Source: Hyphomicrobiales bacterium
Lineage (GTDB): Bacteria; Pseudomonadota; Alphaproteobacteria; Rhizobiales; Rhizobiaceae
Reading direction: 5' to 3'
DNA length: 64,000 nt
NCBI GenBank assembly: GCA_900472925.1
Contig: UCJU01000014.1
Location: 1 to 64,000 of the forward strand
Shown: piece after piece, positions 1 through 11,700 of the stretch
Numbering within the stretch: the stretch's first letter is position 1
How the letters are laid out: the number at the start of each line of letters is the position of its first letter
The notes under the pieces: model-generated
What the model saw: only the letters and a program-made list of their open reading frames with translations
The model's database searches: none
What the model was told of the DNA's origin: nothing
Translations under genes and position numbers: made by a program

Positions 1-32
1 GGGGTGAGCCACGGGCGCTGCCCTAAACTATA

Positions 33-914
33 TCACGCCAAATTCTTGCGGAAGAAATCAATGGTTCTACCCCAGGCGAGGTCTGCAGCTTTCTTGTCGT
101 ATCGGGCGCTTGATGTATCGTTGTTGAAGGCATGGTTGACGCCGTCATAGACGAAGATTTCGAACGACTTGCCATTGGCTTCCAGAGCGTTGCGATAGGC
201 AGGAATACCGGCATTGATCCGCTCGTCCAGACCGCCATAATGCAGCAGCAGAGGCGCCTTGATGGCGGGCACGTCTTCGCCCGGCGGCTGCGCACCGTAA
301 TAGGCGACGCCCGCGCTCAACCCTTCAGACTTCGTCGCGAGACGGTTGACCAGCCCGCCGCCCCAGCAAAAGCCGACGGCACCGACCTTGCCGTTTGAGC
401 CATCACGTTTCGATAACCAGACGCGGGTGGCTTCGGCATTGGCGACGGTGGCATTCATATCAAGACCACTGAACATCTCGCGGGCCTTGTCTTCGTCCGT
501 TGGCGTGCCGCCTTGCAACGACAGGAAATCAGGCGCAAGGGCGACAAAACCTTCAAGCGCCACGCGGCGGGCGACGTCACGAATATGAGCGTTGAGACCT
601 CGATTTTCGTGAATGACGATGACCGAACCAAAGGGCTTGGAGATCGTCTTCGGCGTGACGAGATAGCCTTTCATTTCGCCGCTGGCACCGGGATAGGTCA
701 CATCTTCCGCAACCAGACGGTCATCCTGCTCAGGTACGATGGCGACCTGTGCGCTGCTGGCGCCGAGCATCGGTGCGATAGCGGCAGCGGCAGCGCCGGA
801 CCCCGCCAGCACTGTTAGTTTTTCCATGAACTTGCGGCGGTCAAGGCTGAGATGCGTGTATTCATCATAGGCGTCGATCATCGCCTGGGTGATGTCAGGC
901 TTGTCCGTCATCAT
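33..914 (-). CDS. Dienelactone hydrolase family protein (YghX-like) with Tat-like leader
   Basis: An alpha/beta hydrolase of the dienelactone hydrolase family, 293 residues. The family triad is visible: Cys in GAVGFCWGG (about residue 185), Asp in the GGLDERIN segment and His in GVNHAFNND near the C-terminus. Residues about 24-55 look like a twin-arginine leader (LDRRKFMEKL followed by an Ala/Gly-rich hydrophobic stretch), so export of the folded enzyme is likely; the N-terminus before RR is long for a Tat signal. Two adjacent ATG codons (914 and 911) follow GAGGGAGAGC and either could start translation. The physiological ester or lactone substrate cannot be read from the sequence. It is a single gene read leftwards with no obvious partner. 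Confidence 0.85.
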   Translation of the reverse strand: MMTDKPDITQAMIDAYDEYTHLSLDRRKFMEKLTVLAGSGAAAAAIAPMLGASSAQVAIVPEQDDRLVAEDVTYPGASGEMKGYLVTPKTISKPFGSVIVIHENRGLNAHIRDVARRVALEGFVALAPDFLSLQGGTPTDEDKAREMFSGLDMNATVANAEATRVWLSKRDGSNGKVGAVGFCWGGGLVNRLATKSEGLSAGVAYYGAQPPGEDVPAIKAPLLLHYGGLDERINAGIPAYRNALEANGKSFEIFVYDGVNHAFNNDTSSARYDKKAADLAWGRTIDFFRKNLA

Positions 915-1020
915 GCTCTCCCTCGTAACTGGTTATGTTGAACAGTAACGCAAAGTTCGGAAAAGTGATGCAGGCCGGACATTTCAGCGAAACAATTTTT
1001 CGCGATCCCGACCTGATGGA

Positions 1021-1446
1021 TCAGCCGTTTTCCAACGCCAGCCACACAATCATCCAGCTCCACATCAGGACAAGCGCTGCAAAACTAATGGCGAACGCAG
1101 GGGCGCGGTAACGCAGCCTGTTGCTGGTCACATGAACATAGGAGTGCACGTACCGGCCGACCACAAATATCCAAGCAAGGATGATTGTGCCTATGTTGTC
1201 GGCATCGGTGATGTACAAAAGCAGGCACACCGCATGGAACAGCATGGGCATTTCGAACTGGTTGGCGATATTTTTATTAACGAGCAGGCTCTGCTGCGCC
1301 TCTTCGCCGGTATCACGGAAACGCTTGAAAGCGTCCTTGTTTGTGAAGGTGAACTTCTTCCGACGAATGAAAAGCAGGACGTAGAGGCCGAAAACCAAAA
1401 AGGCGTGGGCAATCATCGGCCAGAACATTGCGGTCGTCGGTGACAT
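1021..1446 (-). CDS. MAPEG family membrane protein
   Basis: A 141-residue integral membrane protein with four hydrophobic segments, matching the size and topology of MAPEG proteins (membrane-associated eicosanoid and glutathione metabolism). It has the pattern ANQFEMPMLFHAVCLLL in the second helix region and a GRYVHSYVHVTSNRLRYR loop, both typical of the family. The start at 1446 (MSPTTAMF) is chosen because AAAGGAAG lies about 10 bases upstream; an in-frame ATG at 1467 would put this ribosome site inside the gene. Bacterial members are poorly characterised, and some show glutathione transferase or peroxidase activity. No functional partner is adjacent. Confidence 0.8.
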   Translation of the reverse strand: MSPTTAMFWPMIAHAFLVFGLYVLLFIRRKKFTFTNKDAFKRFRDTGEEAQQSLLVNKNIANQFEMPMLFHAVCLLLYITDADNIGTIILAWIFVVGRYVHSYVHVTSNRLRYRAPAFAISFAALVLMWSWMIVWLALENG

Positions 1447-1534
1447 CGTCGTGCTTCCTTTCAGCAAAACGCTCTCCGAACGTGCTGTTGGGAGAGCGTC
1501 TATCTATTGCCATGTTACATGTCTGGACGAAAGA

Positions 1535-3142
<1,608 letters not shown>

Positions 3143-3161
3143 TCATGACAGGAAGGGAATA

Positions 3162-3188
3162 GAAAAAACCCGGAAACACGTTCCGGGT
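3162..3188 (-). terminator. Rho-independent terminator of the MBL-fold gene
   Basis: Read on the minus strand, a 7-bp stem (CCCGGAA/TTCCGGG, 5-base loop) is followed by a run of T (TTTTTTC). It lies 27 bases past the stop of the metallo-beta-lactamase-fold gene and separates it from guaB. Confidence 0.8.
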
Positions 3189-3214
3189 CTTGTTGTTGCA
3201 GGTCTGCAGCAGTG

Positions 3215-4216
3215 TCAGATGTCGAACTGGTATGACTTGGGCACGAAGCGATAACCCTCGCTCTGCTTCTCGGCATAGCCAACGGCCGGGAACGGCATGT
3301 GGTAACCGAGAAAGGCCACGCGGTCGGTGGCGATCATCTCGAACACCTTCTTGCGGCTGGCAGCGGCGGCTGCCTTGTCCATGTCGAATTTCACTTCCCA
3401 ATCCGGGCGCTGAAGCGAGAGCACGAAGTGGTTGGCGGTATCGGCCGTCAGAACGAGTTGCTTTCCTTCCGACTCGACATGGAATGTCATATGGCCGGGA
3501 GAATGGCCAAACGCGGCCGCACTGGTGATGCCTGACACGACGGTTGCGCCGTCTCCAATGAACGTGGCCTTTTCAGCGAGAGGCTTCACATTGGCGAGAA
3601 CGCCCTTATGACCGCCTTCGGCTGGCGTGCTGACGCGTTTGGCATCCGTCCAGAAATCATACTCGACCTGACCCATGACATAGCGTGCCTTGGAAAATGC
3701 CGGCGCGCCCTTTTCCATGAGACCACCAATATGGTCACCATGCATATGGGTGAGCACGACCACGGTCACGTCTTCCGGCTTGTAACCGGCTGCGGCAAGG
3801 CCTTCGAGCAGACGGCCGTTACCGGCTTCGCGACCGCTTTCGCCGAAGCCCGTATCGAACAGCACAAGATCCGACCCGGTGTTGATCAGCACGGGCGAGA
3901 AACTGTTGACGAACTGGTCCTTCGGCAGAAAATTCTTCTCAAGCAGTTCACCGACAGTTTCGGCGCTCTGGTTCAGGCCAAACGTTTCGTTCGGCTTGCC
4001 GGATGGTCGCGCGCCGTCCTTGACGACCAGAACCTCGAATTTCCCAAGTTTGAAGCGGTTTGTTTCTGGTGGCATGGCGTGATCGACCTTCATGGATGTT
4101 TGTGGCTGGGTTGACTGTGCAAACGCGGTGCCGCGCAGCACGAAGGGCGCAGCAATGGCCCCCATCCCCGCGGCGGCAAACAAACTGCGCCTATTCATCT
4201 TTAAAAAACTGCTCAT
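3215..4216 (-). CDS. MBL-fold metallo-hydrolase, exported
   Basis: A metallo-beta-lactamase-fold hydrolase of 333 residues. The metal-binding motif HMHGDHIGG is present, a later His occurs in AAAFGHSPGHM, and the terminal metal-ligand Asp in LTADTANHF. The N-terminus MSSFLKMNRRSLFAAAG with a following hydrophobic Ala/Gly stretch ending in AFAQ looks like a Tat signal peptide (NRRSLF), so a periplasmic enzyme is likely. The start at 4216 is supported by GGAGG five bases upstream; an internal ATG at 4198 lacks this. Substrate unknown; related proteins include lactonases and other hydrolases. It is divergent from the MFS gene across 194 bases. Confidence 0.85.
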   Translation of the reverse strand: MSSFLKMNRRSLFAAAGMGAIAAPFVLRGTAFAQSTQPQTSMKVDHAMPPETNRFKLGKFEVLVVKDGARPSGKPNETFGLNQSAETVGELLEKNFLPKDQFVNSFSPVLINTGSDLVLFDTGFGESGREAGNGRLLEGLAAAGYKPEDVTVVVLTHMHGDHIGGLMEKGAPAFSKARYVMGQVEYDFWTDAKRVSTPAEGGHKGVLANVKPLAEKATFIGDGATVVSGITSAAAFGHSPGHMTFHVESEGKQLVLTADTANHFVLSLQRPDWEVKFDMDKAAAAASRKKVFEMIATDRVAFLGYHMPFPAVGYAEKQSEGYRFVPKSYQFDI

Positions 4217-4410
4217 GAAATCCTCCAGCATTATTTCTTTACATCCAACGCAGTATCACCGGTAAAGTGCCGAGAATGTGTAGAAAAAACCACCCTCACA
4301 CAGACGTGATGGAAAGCGTAATATTGCAGAATGTTTAGTTGGCAAACTGTACGCAGGGGCGTAGGTAGAATTAAACGACTGTCTCAGGATGCGGCCCGCC
4401 GCAATCACCC

Positions 4411-5808
4411 ATGAACCGCATTATTCCGCTCATTCTCGCCGTCGCTCTCTTCATGGAGCAGATGGATTCAACCGTCATCGCGACATCCCTGCCGGCGATT
4501 GCTGCCGATCTGAATGTTGGGCCGATCACTCTGAAGCTTGCACTGACCTCCTACATGGTGGCGCTGGCGATTTTCATTCCCATTAGCGGGTGGATGGCCG
4601 ACAAGTTCGGCGCAAAGAAAATCTTTCGCATCGCCATCGCCATATTCGTCATCGGTTCGATCTGCTGTGCGGTCTCCTCATCGGTGATCGAGTTCGTCGT
4701 CTCGCGCTTCCTGCAGGGCATGGGTGGCGCGATGATGACACCGGTGGGCAGGCTTGTTCTGTTGCGCACCACGAAGCGCACCGAACTCGTTTCCGCCATG
4801 GCGCTTTTGACGATCCCGGGTCTTGTCGGACCACTGACGGGACCACCGATCGGCGGTTTCATCACCACCTATTTTTCGTGGCACTGGATCTTCCTCATCA
4901 ATGTGCCTATCGGCGTCATCGGCATATGGCTGGCGACGATCTTTCTGCCGGAGATCGAAACCACCAATCCTCCACCGATGGATACGAAGGGTTTCATCCT
5001 GTCAGGCGTTGCCGCATCGGGTGTCGTCTTCGGCGTCTCGGTGGTCAGCCTGCCCGCCCTGCCGCCGATCGTCGGTATTGCGGCGACTGTCGTCGGATTC
5101 ATCTGCGGATTCTGGTACTGGCAACACGCAAAAAGTCACCCAGCGCCCATCCTCGATTTCAAGATTTTCCGCAATGCGACGTTTAGGGCAGCGTCTGTCA
5201 GTGGAACAATCTTTCGTATCTCGACAGGTGCCATCCCCTTCCTTATGCCGCTGATGTTGCAGATCGGCTTCGGGTTGAACCCGTTCCAATCCGGCATGAT
5301 CACCTTTGCCGGAGCTATTGGCGCGATCACCACCAAGTTCATGGCGCGGCGGGTTTTCGCAGCCACGGGTTTTAGAAGCATATTGATCGGGGCCGGCATC
5401 GTTGGTGCCTGCACAACGGCAGCCAATGCGTTCTTCACGCCGAACACGCCTTACCCGCTGATCATGATTTTCCTGGTGACGGCTGGCTTCGCCCGCTCGT
5501 TCTTCTTCACAGGCACCAATGCGCTCGGCTATTCGGATATTGAAGACTCGCAAGCCAGCCAGGCAACATCAATGGCTTCCGTATTACAGCAGATCAGCCT
5601 GGCGCTGGGTGTGGCATTTGCTGCTACCATCATTGAGGTCAGCAGCTACATGTCCGGGGCGCATCTGCAACTGTCCGATTTCCACACGGCCTTTTCGGTC
5701 GTCGCCGCAGTGTCGCTCATGGCCATCGTTCCGCTGATTGCCATGGACCGAAGCGCTGGAGCAGCAGTGTCCGGCCATCGTGGCAAGGCTTCGCAACCGG
5801 CAGAGTAG
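4411..5808 (+). CDS. MFS transporter, DHA2 (EmrB/QacA-type) family
   Basis: A 465-residue multi-spanning inner membrane exporter of the drug:H+ antiporter-2 type. The N-terminus carries MEQMDSTVIATSLPAIA, the characteristic D-x-T-(I/V)-x-x-x-x-L-P pattern of DHA2 helix 1, and motif A appears as GWMADKFGAKK after helix 2. Hydrophobic segments continue to about residue 445. No membrane-fusion (EmrA) partner is adjacent, so it probably works alone; substrate unknown. The ribosome site before ATG 4411 is weak (AGGAT about 20 bases away), so the exact start is the least certain part. Confidence 0.88.
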   Translation: MNRIIPLILAVALFMEQMDSTVIATSLPAIAADLNVGPITLKLALTSYMVALAIFIPISGWMADKFGAKKIFRIAIAIFVIGSICCAVSSSVIEFVVSRFLQGMGGAMMTPVGRLVLLRTTKRTELVSAMALLTIPGLVGPLTGPPIGGFITTYFSWHWIFLINVPIGVIGIWLATIFLPEIETTNPPPMDTKGFILSGVAASGVVFGVSVVSLPALPPIVGIAATVVGFICGFWYWQHAKSHPAPILDFKIFRNATFRAASVSGTIFRISTGAIPFLMPLMLQIGFGLNPFQSGMITFAGAIGAITTKFMARRVFAATGFRSILIGAGIVGACTTAANAFFTPNTPYPLIMIFLVTAGFARSFFFTGTNALGYSDIEDSQASQATSMASVLQQISLALGVAFAATIIEVSSYMSGAHLQLSDFHTAFSVVAAVSLMAIVPLIAMDRSAGAAVSGHRGKASQPAE

Positions 5809-5856
5809 AGGGTTTGCGCAGTATGAGTGGACAGTGTTTACTCTGTCGCACTCGCT

Positions 5857-6582
5857 CTATTCGTCGTCTTCAGCGACCGGTTCAACGGGCTTGCGACCCT
5901 TGAAGTGCTTCGCCAGCAGAAACATCTCCACTGACTCCGAGCGCGAGGACGCAGGCTTGATGTGAATGACCTGCTTGAAATTTTGTTTCAGCATGTCCAG
6001 CAGTGTTTTTTCCGTACCGCCCTGGAAGGTCTTGGCCAGGAAGTGGCCGCCTTCGGCCAGCACCTGCACGGCAAAATCCGCCGCCACTTCGCAAAGATGC
6101 ATGGTGCGAATATGGTCTGTCTTCTGATGGCCGGTTGTCGGCGCCGCCATATCAGACAAAACCAGATCCGGTGTTCCACCGACCGACTCGATCAAAAGCT
6201 CAGGGGCTCTCGGGTCGAGAAAGTCGAGGTGGAGGATCTTGACGCCGGGAATGGGGTCGAGTTCCAGGAAGTCGATGGCGGCGACGCGAACATCGTCCTC
6301 GGTCGAATCCGTGACCTTGGCGGCAATCTGCGACCAGCTTCCAGGTGCAGCACCGAGGTCGATGATGCGGCGTGCATCCTTCAAAATCTGGTGCTTGTCG
6401 TTGATCTCAAGCAGCTTGAATGCCGCACGGGCACGGTAGCCCTCCAGCTTTGCGCGCTGCACATAGGGGTCATTGATGTGACGTTCGATCCAGCGACGGG
6501 AGGAAGGCTTCAACTTTGCCTTCTTCACCTTCTGGCCGATCTTGCGTCCGGTACGATTGGTACTCGTGGGCGCCTTGCTCAT
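5857..6582 (-). CDS. rlmE: 23S rRNA 2'-O-methyltransferase RlmE (FtsJ/RrmJ)
   Basis: Methylates the 2'-O of a uridine in the A-loop of 23S rRNA using S-adenosylmethionine. The 241-residue protein has motif [12 protein letters not shown], the motif IV region [14 protein letters not shown] and the FLAKTFQGG segment containing the catalytic Lys of the K-D-K-E tetrad. An N-terminal basic extension of about 40 residues rich in Lys and Arg is common in alphaproteobacterial RlmE. The start at 6582 (MSKAPTS) lies only one base after the stop of the upstream phosphatase gene, so the two are translated from one transcript. Confidence 0.95.
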   Translation of the reverse strand: MSKAPTSTNRTGRKIGQKVKKAKLKPSSRRWIERHINDPYVQRAKLEGYRARAAFKLLEINDKHQILKDARRIIDLGAAPGSWSQIAAKVTDSTEDDVRVAAIDFLELDPIPGVKILHLDFLDPRAPELLIESVGGTPDLVLSDMAAPTTGHQKTDHIRTMHLCEVAADFAVQVLAEGGHFLAKTFQGGTEKTLLDMLKQNFKQVIHIKPASSRSESVEMFLLAKHFKGRKPVEPVAEDDE

Positions 6583-6583
6583 A

Positions 6584-8125
6584 TCAAACTTTCCGTTCCG
6601 GTTTGCCTTGCATCTGTGCGCGGCGAATTCGTGTGCGACGCCATGCGCCATCATCTGCCATCATATCCGTCAAAAGCCCCTCGCGAAGCCCCCTATCGGC
6701 AACCCGCATGCGCCGCGAAGGCCACCGCTTGCGAATGGCCTCCAGAATAGCACAACCCGCAAGCACCAGATCGGCGCGGTCAGGGCCAATGCAGGCATTC
6801 GCTGCGCGGCCTGCAAAATCCCACGCCAGCAACTTGTCCTGCATGGCCGTGACTTCGTCATCCGAAAGCCACAGGCCATCGACTTTTCTGCGGTCGTATC
6901 GTGGCAGATCGAGATGTACGCCGGCAAGCGTCGTTACCGTGCCAGAGGTACCGATCAGATGGAAATCCTCGTGGGCGATGTCACCCAGCGGCGGGCAATG
7001 GAAGCCATCCAGCAAGCCTTCGACCTCGCCCACCATCGCCGCAAACACCTCAGGTGTCACATCGCGACCACCGTGACGCTCAGACAGCGTCACGACGCCG
7101 ACCGGAAGCGACGTCCAATGCGTGATGTGATTGGCGAGCCGATTGGAGCGATTTTCGCCCACATGGATGACAGCGATCTCCGAAGACCCCCCGCCGATAT
7201 CGAACAGCACGACCGAGCGCGCTTCGCGACCGACGAGTGATGCGCAACCGGATACTGCCAGACGTGCCTCCGTCTCGCGGCTGATGATTTCAAGTTGAAG
7301 GCCTGTTTCGCGTGTCACGCGTTCCAGAAACTCTTCGCCGTTGGTAGCAGCGCGGCAGGCTTCCGTCGCAATCAGCCGCATGCGGCGAATGGTGCGCCCG
7401 GAAAGTTTCGCTGCACACACGCGCAACGCCTCGACAGCGCGGTCCATGGCATCATCGGACAAACGACCAGTCGACACCAAGCCTTCGCCAAGCCGCACGA
7501 TGCGCGAAAAAGCGTCTACCACGCGAAACTGGCCGGGGCGCGTCGGCTGGGCAATCAGCAGACGGCAATTGTTCGTGCCGAGATCCAGCGCCGCATACAT
7601 ATCCGCGCCGCCATCGAAACCGGAATCCCGGTAAGGCGTCTGAGCGCGCGTTTGAACGTGGCTTCGCTGATCGGCAGTCAGAGGCGGTTGGACAGGTAAC
7701 GCCGCACCATTTTGTCTCGCCGCAGGTTTAGGCGAGTGGGTCGGAACCAGAGGACGCCCCTGCGGCCCACGATGACTGCGCTTGCCGCCACGGCTGCTAC
7801 GTTTGCCCTGAGATGACGGCGGTTGAGATGGCTGTTCGACTGTCTCGCTGACGACAGCTGCGGCCTGACCGCCACCCTGGCCGCGAGAACGCCTGCGACG
7901 CTTGCGCTTGCGCGGCTCCGTGCCTGGTTCAGTCGTGCCAGTCGAAGAGGAATCCGGTTGGGAATCGGCACTGCGTAGCTGTGACGGAACAACGGCGTTG
8001 CGGGGCTTCCCGTTACGCCTGCTCTTGCCACGACGGGAACGCTTCGCATCCCCTTTTTCCACCGCCGACGCCCCTGGTTCCGACGGCGTTGTGCCGTTGC
8101 CGGGGTCAGTCACTGTTTTTTCCAT
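6584..8125 (-). CDS. Ppx/GppA family phosphatase with long basic N-terminal tail
   Basis: An exopolyphosphatase/guanosine pentaphosphate phosphatase family protein of 513 residues. The ASKHA-fold domain begins at about residue 175 with [15 protein letters not shown], followed by [11 protein letters not shown] and the second phosphate motif [12 protein letters not shown]. The first ~170 residues are low-complexity, with blocks such as [15 protein letters not shown] and [11 protein letters not shown], strongly basic and RGG-like, suggesting nucleic-acid or polyphosphate contact; this is inference. It is co-transcribed with rlmE (1-base gap), a pairing known in Rhizobiales. It lacks the long C-terminal domain of classical Ppx, so I cannot say whether it hydrolyses polyP, pppGpp or both. 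Confidence 0.9.
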   Translation of the reverse strand: MEKTVTDPGNGTTPSEPGASAVEKGDAKRSRRGKSRRNGKPRNAVVPSQLRSADSQPDSSSTGTTEPGTEPRKRKRRRRSRGQGGGQAAAVVSETVEQPSQPPSSQGKRSSRGGKRSHRGPQGRPLVPTHSPKPAARQNGAALPVQPPLTADQRSHVQTRAQTPYRDSGFDGGADMYAALDLGTNNCRLLIAQPTRPGQFRVVDAFSRIVRLGEGLVSTGRLSDDAMDRAVEALRVCAAKLSGRTIRRMRLIATEACRAATNGEEFLERVTRETGLQLEIISRETEARLAVSGCASLVGREARSVVLFDIGGGSSEIAVIHVGENRSNRLANHITHWTSLPVGVVTLSERHGGRDVTPEVFAAMVGEVEGLLDGFHCPPLGDIAHEDFHLIGTSGTVTTLAGVHLDLPRYDRRKVDGLWLSDDEVTAMQDKLLAWDFAGRAANACIGPDRADLVLAGCAILEAIRKRWPSRRMRVADRGLREGLLTDMMADDGAWRRTRIRRAQMQGKPERKV

Positions 8126-8312
8126 TCCGCCGCGCGAAAGCTGAAAGCAATGCTGCTGGCGTCCATAAGTTACGTTGATGTAACCATACCAGCGCCCGGC
8201 ATTTTAGCCAACCAGTTTTTGAAGGGCGAAAAACGCGCAAGAATACCCGCGACAAAGCAGCGCGCGAATGTGTAGAGCCGATATCGATCAAGAGTTTTTT
8301 GGAAGTGAGAAG

Positions 8313-8389
8313 TGGTACGGTTGGGTGGGGTCGAACCACCGGCCTCAGGAACCACAAACCTGCGCTCTAACCAACTGAGCTACAACCGC
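8313..8389 (-). tRNA. tRNA-His (anticodon GTG)
   Basis: A 77-nt cloverleaf on the minus strand: acceptor GCGGTTG/CAACCGT, D arm GCTC...GAGC, anticodon loop TTGTGGT (anticodon GTG), T arm GGTGG-TTCGACC-CCACC, and an encoded CCA end. Position 73 is A, the first acceptor pair is G1-U72, and the base before G1 is T, so no templated G-1 exists. This is the unusual tRNA-His form of a clade of alphaproteobacteria that have dispensed with the otherwise universal G-1 identity element. Confidence 0.97.
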
Positions 8390-8688
8390 ACATAAAACGC
8401 CGTGTCCGCGTTCACGGAGGCTCACATACGGGGAGTTTTCCCGCTTTGCAAGTCTCTCGGTGATTTTCGCGAAAAAAATTTAGAAAGCAAGCGTGTTTTG
8501 CCGAATGGCTCACAATTCACAAAATGCCTTTGGATTGAAGCGCTCGAACCCACTTTGGCGATTGCAAAAAGGTGCTGACCAACACACAGTCGAGATGATG
8601 TGCAAATCTTATCCAGACGACCGTCGGAATTAACTGTAATTGGCAAATTCCGCCACAGAAGATGGACCTATCCACCCTGTGAAGTTAT

Positions 8689-8704
8689 TTAAGATTCTGT
8701 TAAC
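8689..8704. promoter_or_regulatory. Full CtrA box in the kinase promoter
   Basis: The sequence reads TTAA-GATTCTG-TTAAC, an exact match to the CtrA consensus TTAA-N7-TTAA(C), 65 bases upstream of the GTG start of the PAS histidine kinase. The 7-base spacer contains GATTC, a CcrM (GANTC) methylation site. This is the only notable element I see in the 379-base gene-free stretch 8390-8768; the rest is moderately AT-rich leader sequence without a convincing ORF. Confidence 0.65.
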
Positions 8705-8768
8705 ATCGAGCCGATGCAGGCTGTATGGCACCTCATGATGAGGTCTTGCGGTTGTTTGAGGTCAGGTC

Positions 8769-11700
8769 GTGCCCAGAATAGGTCCCCACATGCCCGCCGT
8801 TCAATATCCATTCATAGACATCGCAGTGCACGAGCGCGTCCGAGAGCATTTCGGCCGTGGCGAAGCCATGGCTCTGTTCTCGATGGACCTCAAGAGCGCA
8901 CTGTGGGCAAACGGTCGTGGGGCGGCGTTGTTCGGCACGCCGATGATCTACGACTTTCTGGAACGTGGGCCAAAACAGCAGGACGTAACCTTCCGTCAAT
9001 TCTCCGCAACCGCCGGGCGATTGGCAAATGTCGGCGATAGCACGCAGTTCACGATCCGCATTCATTCCGGCTTCAAAAGCGTCTCGATTGTCGCAACCGC
9101 CGAGATCATCGAAGCCGAACCCGGCCAGCCTGCCATTCTGTTTACTGCACCCATCGACCGGACATTGCCGTCGCTGCAAGAGCGAGCGCGCCGCATGATA
9201 GAGGGTTTTGATGACCCTGATATTCACATGGCAGTGCTGGATGCCGACAGTAAGGTTTTAGCGGCATCGCCAGGCTTTGCTGCTCTCGGCATAACTGCGG
9301 TGACGACACGAACGCTGATGTCCATGGCGTCGACACAGCAGGGCAAGCTGGTCAAGAGACCCGTGCTTGCAGGCAAGGGCTACCTGCCAGCCGCTGCGGG
9401 GCAATTGTCGCAAGAGCCTGAGTTGAACCTGATTTTCGTCGTCGAAACGGTGATCGGTACGCTCGATCCATCCGCCGAGTTCACCCAGGCGAAGGCAGAA
9501 CCCCAGCCAGAGCTCAGCCAGCCCATCGTCGTGACAGCAGACGAACAGTTGGAAAAAGAGCGTAAGGAATTTGCCCCAGTATTGGCAGCAATTGCTGACA
9601 TCGAAGAAATCCCAGAGCCGCAGGATGCAAGCCAGGAATCCGACTTCCGTGATGCTGCCGCCCTGCCCGATGCCGAGCCTGAAGAGGACGTCGAGCCGCT
9701 GCTAGCCCACGATCAGCACGAGATCGTCCTTGATGAGCCTGAGGCGGATGAAGCCGAGAGTGAAGCAGAACTTCCCTTGATCGAAGAGCACCCGGCCATC
9801 GAGGTTGAGCAGGTTGAGCAGGTTGAGCAGGTTGAGCAGGTTGAGCAGGTTGAGCAGGCAACCGCACTTGCCGCTGAAAACAAGCCTTTTGTTTTCGATC
9901 CGCACCGACGCGCCTCCCGCTTCGTCTGGAAGATCGATGACGCTGGTCGCTTCAGTTCTATTTCTCATGAATTTGCGGAGGCGGTCGGACCGAAGGCAGC
10001 CAATGTCGAGGGCATGAGTTTTTCTGATCTTGCCGCCCTGTTCAGTCTCGACCCGGATGGAAAGATCACCGAACTTTTGAACCGTCGCGACACATGGTCC
10101 GGCAAGACCATTTATTGGCCTGTCGAAGGCACGTCGCTGACCGTTCCGATCGATCTGGCTGCCCTGCCCACTTATACACGCTCACGCGAGTTCGACGGTT
10201 TCCGCGGCTTCGGTATCGTGCGCTTTGCCGATGCGGTGGAAGATCCCAATGCGGTTGGTCTGACGCTTGCTGGCGACCAGCAACCATCGTCCGAGACACA
10301 AACGGAAGAAGATGCGCATCTCGATGAAGACGTGCTGTTTGTGCTTCCGCAGGATGAAGAAGAATCCGACACTGAGGTTTTGCCGTCCAATATTCCGGAA
10401 GCCGTGAACGAAAACGTCGCGGAGGACGACCGGGGACAGCAGGACGAACCCAGCAGCTATGCTCCGCCTGAAACCGAAGTACCCGTTCTTAAAATTACCG
10501 AAACGCCGAACCGTCGTCACTCCGACAAGGTGGTACAGCTTGAGGACCGCCGCAGCAAAGGTCGGGACCAACTGAGCGCCAGCGAGCAGGCGGCGTTCCA
10601 GGAAATTGCCCGCACGCTGAAGCCGGTGGTGGCGGACACGGTGACGACAGACGAAAGCCAAGAGCTGGAGGCGGCCGACATTACGCCATCGCCTGAACCA
10701 GAGGCGGTCGACGCGCTGATATCCATGCCGGAAAAAACCGCTGACGAAGACAATAAAGCCGTTGTTTCGACAGACGAAGATGACGATGACTTTGCCGATT
10801 ATACGCGCGGCGATGAGGCCGTCAGCTTCGTGGCACCCCTAAATCCCGTTCGCGTTCCTGATGCAGAAGGCGCAGTTGAACCGCCGTCCGAGCTTCCTCT
10901 TCGTCCACACGCGGCTCTGAACGCGGAAACCGTGGACCAGATGCCTGTCGCGCTTCTGATCCACAGCGGCGATCGGCTGATCCACGCCAATCCGGAGTTT
11001 CTACGGCTGACGGGCTACGCGACTGTGGACGAACTTGCCGAAGTCGGCGGCCTCGACGCTCTGTTGCAGCGCGACGAACTCGATGCTGTCTCGGAACGGT
11101 CGGGTGGCATGGTTGCTGTCAGTGCCGATAATGAGCTGATCCCCGTCAAGGCAAGGCTGCAATCGGTGCGCTGGGAAGAGGCTGGCGCCTTGATGCTGTC
11201 TTTGATTCCGACCGCAGAGAGCGTTGCAAGCCACCTGCCCGCCAACGAAAATACGCAGACGGAAACCGCGCAGAACGACGCGGACGTGGAGCTCGGCGCG
11301 CTCAAGGGCCAGGTCGAAGAGCTGCATTCCATCTTGGAAACGGCAACGGATGGCGTTGTTCTGGTTGGCGAAGACGGTCTAATCCGCTCGCTGAACCGCT
11401 CTGCCAGTGCCTTGTTCAACTATGACAATGACGAGATTTCGTCCAAGCCTTTCGTCACCCTGTTTGCCCATGAAAGCCAGCGGGCCGTGCTGGATTATCT
11501 CTCCGGACTTGCCAATCATGGCGTTGCAAGCGTTCTCAACGATGGCCGTGAAGTGATTGGCCGCGAGGCATCTGGCGGTTTCCTGCCGCTGTTCATGACC
11601 ATCGGCAAGCTGAAGTCCTCCAATGGATATTGCGCCGTTATCCGCGACATTACGCAGTGGAAGCGCACCGAAGAGGATTTGCGCAACGCAAAGCGCGCTG

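Noticed and set aside
8422-8646. 74-codon minus-strand frame between tRNA-His and the kinase
   Set aside because: No ribosome site, unusual amino-acid composition and overlap with the regulatory leader of the kinase; treated as non-coding.
9804-9857. Regular short repeats considered as a CRISPR-like array
   Set aside because: Units are contiguous 9-mers without spacers and encode in-frame VEQ triplets.
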